From positions 1-10,468 of the forward strand of contig CAZJFH010000104.1 of assembly GCA_964545205.1 (NCBI GenBank): DNA of 10,468 nucleotides, in the 5' to 3' direction. Below the pieces are notes generated by a model. The model saw only the letters and a program-made list of their open reading frames with translations, searched no databases and had not been told where the DNA came from. This document shows, piece by piece, positions 6,740-10,468 of this stretch. The stretch is from CAZJFH01 sp964545205 (GTDB lineage Bacteria > Pseudomonadota > Alphaproteobacteria > Rhodospirillales > Magnetospirillaceae). Made by a program: the position numbers and the translations under genes. The number at the start of each line of letters is the position of its first letter. Within the stretch, counting starts at the first letter, position 1.

Positions 6740-7510
6740 TCAAAGGCTGTCGCGCCATGCCCTGATGGCGGCGAAGGTTTCGGCGTCGCCGGCCGGGGGG
6801 CGACCGAGTCGCGCCGCGGCGGCGGCGGCGACTTCCGGTATGTGCCAGCGCAGGAAGGGGTTGGTGTCGAGTTCCTCGGCGAGCGTGGACGGCACCGACG
6901 GCTGGCCGGCGGCGCGCAAGGCGGCGACGCGTTCGATGCGCGCGGCGATGGCGGGGTTGTCGGGTTCCACCGTGCGCGCGAAGCGCAGGCAGGATTCGGT
7001 GTATTCGTGGGCGCAGTAGATGCGCGTGTCGGCGGGCAGGGCGGCGATGCGCGCGAGCGCCGCGTGCATCTGCTCCGGCGTGCCCTCGAAGACGCGGCCG
7101 CAGCCGGCGCCGAAGAGGACGTCGCCGCAGAACAGCATCCCCGGGCGATAATAGGCGACATGACCTCGCGTATGCCCCGGCAGATGCAGCACCTCGAAAT
7201 CGATGCCCAACGCCTGCAGCGTCAGGCGTTCGCCGTCGCGCAACGGATGGGTGACGACGTCGGCGGCTTCCAGCGCCGGGCCGTAGACCGGCACGGGGTG
7301 ACGGGCGAGGATTTCGCCGATGCCGCCGACGTGGTCGCCGTGGCGGTGAGTGACGAGGATCGCGCAGAGGCGGTCGCGCGTCTGGTCAAGGAAGCGCAGC
7401 ACCGGCGCCGCCTCGCCCGGGTCGACGACGGCGACGCGTCCCACCGGGCCCATGCCGCGCAGCGCCCAGATGTAGTTGTCCTCGAGAGCGGGAATGGATT
7501 CGATCCGCAT
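6740..7510 (-). CDS. gloB: Hydroxyacylglutathione hydrolase (glyoxalase II)
   Basis: A 256-residue cytosolic metallo-beta-lactamase-fold hydrolase that converts S-D-lactoylglutathione to D-lactate and glutathione, the second step of methylglyoxal detoxification. The binuclear metal motif THRHGDH gives H55, H57, D59 and H60. Further ligands are H113 in 'PGHTRGH', D130 in 'FCGDVLF' and H168 in 'CAHEY'. 'GCGRVFEG' (136-143) and the C-terminal 'NPFLR' (217-221) are glyoxalase II signatures linked to glutathione binding. The length is normal. The ATG at 7510 is chosen because the family begins 'M-x-I-x-x-I-P-A-x-x-D-N-Y-x-W', which fits exactly. An upstream in-frame ATG at 7549 would add 13 non-conserved residues and overlap the divergent gene. 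No clear Shine-Dalgarno precedes 7510. Neighbours are the divergent methyltransferase 14 bases away and the downstream binding-protein gene. Confidence 0.95.
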   Translation of the reverse strand: MRIESIPALEDNYIWALRGMGPVGRVAVVDPGEAAPVLRFLDQTRDRLCAILVTHRHGDHVGGIGEILARHPVPVYGPALEAADVVTHPLRDGERLTLQALGIDFEVLHLPGHTRGHVAYYRPGMLFCGDVLFGAGCGRVFEGTPEQMHAALARIAALPADTRIYCAHEYTESCLRFARTVEPDNPAIAARIERVAALRAAGQPSVPSTLAEELDTNPFLRWHIPEVAAAAAARLGRPPAGDAETFAAIRAWRDSL

Positions 7511-7524
7511 GGAGCCCGATTGTA

Positions 7525-8256
7525 ATGGCGATCGGGAGTTTTTCCGCATGGCTGGAAACGCCGCAGGGCCGCTACGTGCGCGACTGGGAGCAGGCGAAGT
7601 TCGACCTGCTGGTCGCCGACATCTTCGGCTTCAACGCCGCGCAGGTCGGCTTCCCCGAGCTGGATTTCCTGCGCGCCAACCGCATGCCCTTCCGTTTCCG
7701 CTGCTGCGGCGCGGGCGCCGAGGTGAAGGGCGATCCGCATCATCTGCCGTTCGCGACCAGCAGCCTCGATCTTGTCGTGCTGCCGCATATTCTCGAGTTC
7801 GCCGCGCATCCGCATCAGGTGCTGCGCGAGGTGGAGCGCGTGCTGGTTCCCGAGGGGCAGGTCGTCGTCGCCGGCTTCAATCCCTTCAGTCTCTGGGGCG
7901 CGCGGCGGCGGCTGGCCGGCGGCGCCGGATCGCCGCCCTGGCTGGGGCGTTACCTGTCCGTGCCGCGCCTGCGCGACTGGTTCGCGCTGCTCGGATTCGA
8001 GACGCGCGGCGGCGCCTTCGGCTGTTATGCACCGCCGGTCGAGCAGGAGAAATGGCTGCAACGCTGGCGCTTCATGGATGCCGCCGGCGACCGCTGGTGG
8101 CCGGTGATGGGCGGCGTCTATGTCGTGCAGGCGATCAAGCGCCAGCACGGCATGCGGCTGGTGATGCCGAAATGGCGCGACCGCATGGCGCGCGCCAAGG
8201 CGCTCGCTCTCGTGCCGCGCAACCCCCTGACCCACAAGACAACGGAAGAGCGATGA
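7525..8256 (+). CDS. YafS-like class I SAM-dependent methyltransferase
   Basis: A 243-residue protein with a methyltransferase-type 11 core. 'GDPHHLPFATSSLDLVVLPH' (69-88) corresponds to motifs II/III, and 'LREVERVLVPEGQVVVAGFNPFSLWG' spans the later strand and helix. From memory this matches E. coli YafS (DPxHLPF, LREADRVL, SGFNP), which also lies between gloB and rnhA. The N-terminal 'WLETPQGRYVRDWEQ' block is typical of the group. The usual glycine-rich SAM loop (motif I) is not recognisable; the corresponding region, around 40-66, reads 'CCGAGAEV'. The methyl acceptor is unknown. The ATG at 7525 has GGAG ten bases upstream and directly precedes the conserved N-terminal block. The stop overlaps the rnhA start (ATGA), so the two are coupled. 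Family assignment is solid; the substrate is not assignable. Confidence 0.85.
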   Translation: MAIGSFSAWLETPQGRYVRDWEQAKFDLLVADIFGFNAAQVGFPELDFLRANRMPFRFRCCGAGAEVKGDPHHLPFATSSLDLVVLPHILEFAAHPHQVLREVERVLVPEGQVVVAGFNPFSLWGARRRLAGGAGSPPWLGRYLSVPRLRDWFALLGFETRGGAFGCYAPPVEQEKWLQRWRFMDAAGDRWWPVMGGVYVVQAIKRQHGMRLVMPKWRDRMARAKALALVPRNPLTHKTTEER

Positions 8257-8696
8257 GCGAGATCGTGGACATCTACACCGACGGCGCGTGCAGCGGCAAT
8301 CCCGGCCCGGGGGGCTGGGGCGCGCTGCTGCGCGCCGACGGCAAGGAAAAGGAGCTGTCGGGCTACGACCCGGCGACCACCAACAACCGCATGGAACTGC
8401 TGGCCGTCATCGAGGCGCTGCGCGCCCTCAAGCGGCCGGTGGCGGCGCGCGTGCATACCGATTCGCAGTATGTCCAGAAGGGCATCAGCGAATGGATTCA
8501 CGGCTGGAAGCGGCGCGGCTGGCTGACCGCCGACCGGAAGCCGGTGAAGAACGCCGATCTCTGGCAGGCGCTCGACGCCGCCGCCATGGGCCACAAGATC
8601 GAATGGCTCTGGGTGCGCGGCCATGCCGGGCATGTCGAGAACGAACGGGTCGACGCGCTGGCGCGGCGCGCGATCGAGGACAACAGGGGACGATGA
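8253..8696 (+). CDS. rnhA: Ribonuclease HI
   Basis: A 147-residue RNase HI that cleaves the RNA strand of RNA-DNA hybrids, removing primers and R-loops. The four acidic catalytic residues fall at the same numbers as in the E. coli enzyme: D10 in 'IYTDGACSGNPGPGGWG', E48 in 'TNNRMELLA', D70 in 'VHTDSQYV' and D134 in 'ENERVDALA'. The flexible-loop histidine is H124 in 'VRGHAGH'. The basic handle 'HGWKRRGWLTADRKPVKN' (83-100) is present. The length is normal and the gene complete. The ATG overlaps the preceding methyltransferase stop by four bases, with GGAAGAG just upstream as Shine-Dalgarno. dnaQ starts one base after the stop codon. Coupling to the methyltransferase and dnaQ implies one transcription unit. 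Confidence 0.97.
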   Translation: MSEIVDIYTDGACSGNPGPGGWGALLRADGKEKELSGYDPATTNNRMELLAVIEALRALKRPVAARVHTDSQYVQKGISEWIHGWKRRGWLTADRKPVKNADLWQALDAAAMGHKIEWLWVRGHAGHVENERVDALARRAIEDNRGR

Positions 8697-8697
8697 C

Positions 8698-9402
8698 ATG
8701 AGCGCGACACGCCAGATCATGCTGGACACCGAAACCACCGGACTCGAATGGCGCCAGGGCGAGCGCGTCATCGAGATCGGTTGTGTCGAGCTCATCAACC
8801 GCAAGCTCACCGGCCGGCATTTCCACCGTTACCTCAACCCCGAGCGCGCCATCGCCGCCGGCGCGCAGGCGGTGCATGGCCTGACCGACGAGTTTCTCGC
8901 CGACAAGCCGAAGTTCGCCGACATCGCCGACGAGCTGATCGAGTTCGTGAGCGGCGCCGAGGTGATCATCCACAACGCGCCCTTCGACGTCGGCTTCCTC
9001 GACAACGAGATGGCGCTGCTGGAGCGTGCGCCGTTCCGCGAGGCCTGCGAGAGCATCGTCGACACGCTGAAGATGGCGCGCGAGTTGCGTCCCGGCAAGA
9101 AGAACAGCCTCGACGCGCTGTGCGGCGAATTCGGCGTCGACAACTCCGGCCGCCAGTTGCACGGGGCGCTGCTCGACGCCGAACTGCTCGCCGAGGTCTA
9201 TCTCGCCATGACGCGCGGGCAGGAAAGCCTGATGATGGAGCTCGACATGGGCGCGGAGGAGATCGCCTTCGCCGCCGGCGAGCGTCCGGCGATTCGCGTG
9301 CTCGCCGCCAGCGCCGAGGAGCTGGCCGAACACGAACGCGTCCTCGCCGAGATCGACAAGGCCAGCGGGGGGAAGACCCTGTGGCGGACGCTCGTCGCCT
9401 GA
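8698..9402 (+). CDS. dnaQ: DNA polymerase III epsilon subunit (3'-5' proofreading exonuclease)
   Basis: A 234-residue DEDDh exonuclease that proofreads for the replicative polymerase within the Pol III core. Exo I is 'MLDTETTGLEW' with D10 and E12. Exo II is 'HNAPFDVGFLD' with D97. Exo III is 'HGALLDAELLAEVYLAMTRGQ' with H155 and D160. The C-terminal part (about 180-234) is the tether that contacts the alpha subunit. It is Ala/Glu-rich here and ends 'LWRTLVA'. The ATG at 8698 is preceded by AGGGGA seven bases upstream. An ATG at 8693 is out of use because its frame stops after two codons. The gene follows rnhA by one base, whereas in E. coli rnhA and dnaQ are adjacent but divergent. It is complete and of normal length. 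Confidence 0.96.
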   Translation: MSATRQIMLDTETTGLEWRQGERVIEIGCVELINRKLTGRHFHRYLNPERAIAAGAQAVHGLTDEFLADKPKFADIADELIEFVSGAEVIIHNAPFDVGFLDNEMALLERAPFREACESIVDTLKMARELRPGKKNSLDALCGEFGVDNSGRQLHGALLDAELLAEVYLAMTRGQESLMMELDMGAEEIAFAAGERPAIRVLAASAEELAEHERVLAEIDKASGGKTLWRTLVA

Positions 9403-9416
9403 TGCACGCCCGCTTG

Positions 9417-9450
9417 CGGTGCGCGCGGGGCACCGGTACGGTGCGCGCGG
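9417..9450 (+). repeat. 12-base direct repeat with 22-base period
   Basis: CGGTGCGCGCGG occurs at 9417-9428 and again at 9439-9450. Each copy contains a GGTGC half-site of the NtrC consensus. The 22-base period is about two helical turns, so both half-sites face the same side of the DNA. Confidence 0.6.
9430..9444 (+). promoter_or_regulatory. Predicted NtrC-binding dyad upstream of amt
   Basis: GCACC-GGTAC-GGTGC matches the core of the NtrC enhancer consensus (TGCACC-N5-GGTGCA) at every conserved inner base; the outer T and A are G here. Its centre is about 96 bases upstream of the start predicted from the sigma-54 promoter, inside the usual range for an NtrC enhancer. It could also form a six-base hairpin (GCACCG/CGGTGC) after dnaQ, so a terminator role cannot be excluded. 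Confidence 0.6.
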
Positions 9451-9506
9451 CGCTCGCCATGTCATGCTGTATTGTGTAGTTGATTGAAAAAACGCATGTA
9501 ATTCTC

Positions 9507-9522
9507 TGGAATGCTTGTTGCT
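9507..9522 (+). promoter_or_regulatory. Sigma-54 (RpoN) promoter of amt
   Basis: TGGAATGCTTGTTGCT fits the sigma-54 consensus (TGGCACG-N4-TTGCW). The essential GG (9508-9509) and GC (9520-9521) are separated by exactly ten bases, and TTGCT is complete. Mismatches are confined to the CAC part (AAT). The predicted start is near 9533, about 26 bases before the amt ATG. Nitrogen-regulated transcription by RpoN and NtrC is well established for ammonium-transporter genes. Confidence 0.7.
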
Positions 9523-9558
9523 AGCGTGTTCCCCATTTTGTGATTTCGGGGCACCAAC

Positions 9559-10468
9559 ATGGAGAATTTCAAGGCTTCCGCCGACGTGCTGTTCATCCTG
9601 CTCGGCGCGATCATGATCCTCGCGATGCACGCCGGCTTCGCCTTCCTCGAACTGGGCACCGTGCGCCGCAAGAACCAGGTCAATGCGCTGGTCAAGATCC
9701 TCTGCGACTTCTCGGTCTCGACGCTGGCCTATTTCTTCATCGGCTACGGCATCGCCTACGGCGTCGATTTCTACGCGGGCGCGGAGACCCTGCTGGCGAA
9801 GAGCGGCTACGATCTCGTCAAGTTCTTCTTCCTGCTCACCTTCGCGGCGGCGATTCCCGCCATCGTCTCCGGCGGCATCGCCGAGCGGGCGCGCTTCAAC
9901 CCGCAGCTCGCCGCCACCTTCCTGCTGGTCGGCTTCGTCTATCCCTTCTTCGAGGGCATCGCCTGGAACCAGGCCTTCGGCGTCCAGGCCTGGCTGGCGG
10001 CGACCTTCGGCGCGGAGTTCCACGACTTCGCCGGCTCCATCGTGGTGCATGCGGTCGGGGGATGGATCGGCCTCGCCGCCGTGCTGCTGCTCGGCGCCCG
10101 CCGCGGCCGCTATCACAAGGACGGCGGCATCGCCGGCGCGCATCCGCCCTCCAGCATCCCCTTCCTCGCCCTCGGCGCCTGGATCCTCATCGTCGGCTGG
10201 TTCGGTTTCAACGTCATGAGCGCCCAGACGCTGGAGAAGGTCTCCGGCCTCGTGGCGATGAACTCGCTGATGGCCATGGTCGGCGGCACGCTCGTCGCCC
10301 TGGTGATGGGCAAGAACGACCCCGGTTTCGTGCATAACGGCCCGCTTGCCGGCCTGGTCGCCGTCTGCGCCGGCTCGGACTTGATGCACCCGCTCGGTGC
10401 GCTCGTCACCGGTGGCATCGCTGGCGGCCTGTTCGTCGTCATGTTCACCATCACCCAGAACCGCTGGA
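9559..10468 (+). CDS. amt: Ammonium transporter, Amt family (3' end outside window)
   Basis: The first 303 codons of an inner-membrane ammonium channel of the Amt/Mep/Rh family. The frame is open to the right edge. About nine membrane helices are visible (roughly 8-32, 44-68, 86-106, 117-135, 157-180, 199-219, 230-250, 259-275 and 278-298) of the usual eleven. Family hallmarks are 'ELGTVRRKN' after helix 1, 'FDFAG'-type 'HDFAGSIVVH' with D156 and the first twin-histidine H164 (E. coli AmtB D160 and H168), and 'GWFGFN' (213-218). The second pore histidine, expected near residue 314, is beyond the window. No cleavable signal peptide is evident, unlike E. coli AmtB. The ATG at 9559 has GGGG seven bases upstream and directly begins helix 1. 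The sigma-54 promoter and NtrC dyad upstream indicate induction under nitrogen limitation. A glnK gene, if present, would be outside the window. Confidence 0.93.
   Translation, partial: MENFKASADVLFILLGAIMILAMHAGFAFLELGTVRRKNQVNALVKILCDFSVSTLAYFFIGYGIAYGVDFYAGAETLLAKSGYDLVKFFFLLTFAAAIPAIVSGGIAERARFNPQLAATFLLVGFVYPFFEGIAWNQAFGVQAWLAATFGAEFHDFAGSIVVHAVGGWIGLAAVLLLGARRGRYHKDGGIAGAHPPSSIPFLALGAWILIVGWFGFNVMSAQTLEKVSGLVAMNSLMAMVGGTLVALVMGKNDPGFVHNGPLAGLVAVCAGSDLMHPLGALVTGGIAGGLFVVMFTITQNRW

Noticed and set aside
7508..7549. Longer gloB starting at the ATG at 7549
   Set aside because: The extra 13 residues are not glyoxalase II-like and overlap the conserved N-terminus of the divergent methyltransferase.
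9472..9504. Sigma-70 promoter before amt (TTGTGT or TTGATT with TGTAAT/TAATTC)
   Set aside because: Spacings are 11-13 or 19-21 bases and the hexamers are poor, whereas the sigma-54 match is much better.
1..10468. Mobile elements, CRISPR arrays, tRNA or rRNA genes, phage or defence genes
   Set aside because: No repeats of the right form, no transposase, integrase or nuclease signatures, and no intergenic space large enough. Every long stretch is accounted for by conserved genes.

Overview
The window is high-GC, gene-dense DNA that reads as a betaproteobacterial chromosome, plausibly Rhodocyclales or Burkholderiales. The lineage is inferred from gene content and codon use, not from a marker gene. 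It holds nine protein-coding genes, two of them cut by the window edges. I see no RNA genes, mobile elements, CRISPR arrays or gaps over 300 bases; the longest non-coding stretch is 156 bases.

Positions 1-5486 form a cyanophycin (multi-L-arginyl-poly-L-aspartate) storage module. A leftward ABC exporter (start at 620, 3' part outside the window) is divergent from a tight rightward pair. The first of the pair is a short, degenerate cyanophycin synthetase paralogue (cphA', 748-2916). The second is a full-length cyanophycin synthetase (cphA, 2916-5486). They overlap by one base (TGATG) and are probably translationally coupled. The two paralogues look degraded in complementary ways. CphA' has lost the Mur-ligase ATP site and the Mur C-terminal domain but keeps an HxxEH motif in its N domain. 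CphA keeps all of the Mur-ligase machinery but has lost that HxxEH motif.

A 55-base hairpin exactly fills the gap between the stop codons of cphA and the convergent leftward genes. Those are a periplasmic branched-chain-amino-acid-type substrate-binding protein (5542-6717) and, upstream of it, glyoxalase II gloB (6740-7510).

From 7525 rightward lies the conserved proteobacterial block of a YafS-like methyltransferase, rnhA (RNase HI) and dnaQ (Pol III epsilon). The same gloB-yafS-rnhA-dnaQ order occurs in E. coli. The genes are overlapped or almost abutting, so they are likely one transcription unit. gloB and the methyltransferase start divergently with only 14 bases between start codons.

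After dnaQ a 156-base regulatory gap carries a good sigma-54 promoter and an NtrC-type dyad. It leads into an Amt-family ammonium transporter that runs off the right edge. The window therefore has nitrogen-storage genes at one end and a nitrogen-regulated ammonium channel at the other, separated by a housekeeping repair and detoxification block.
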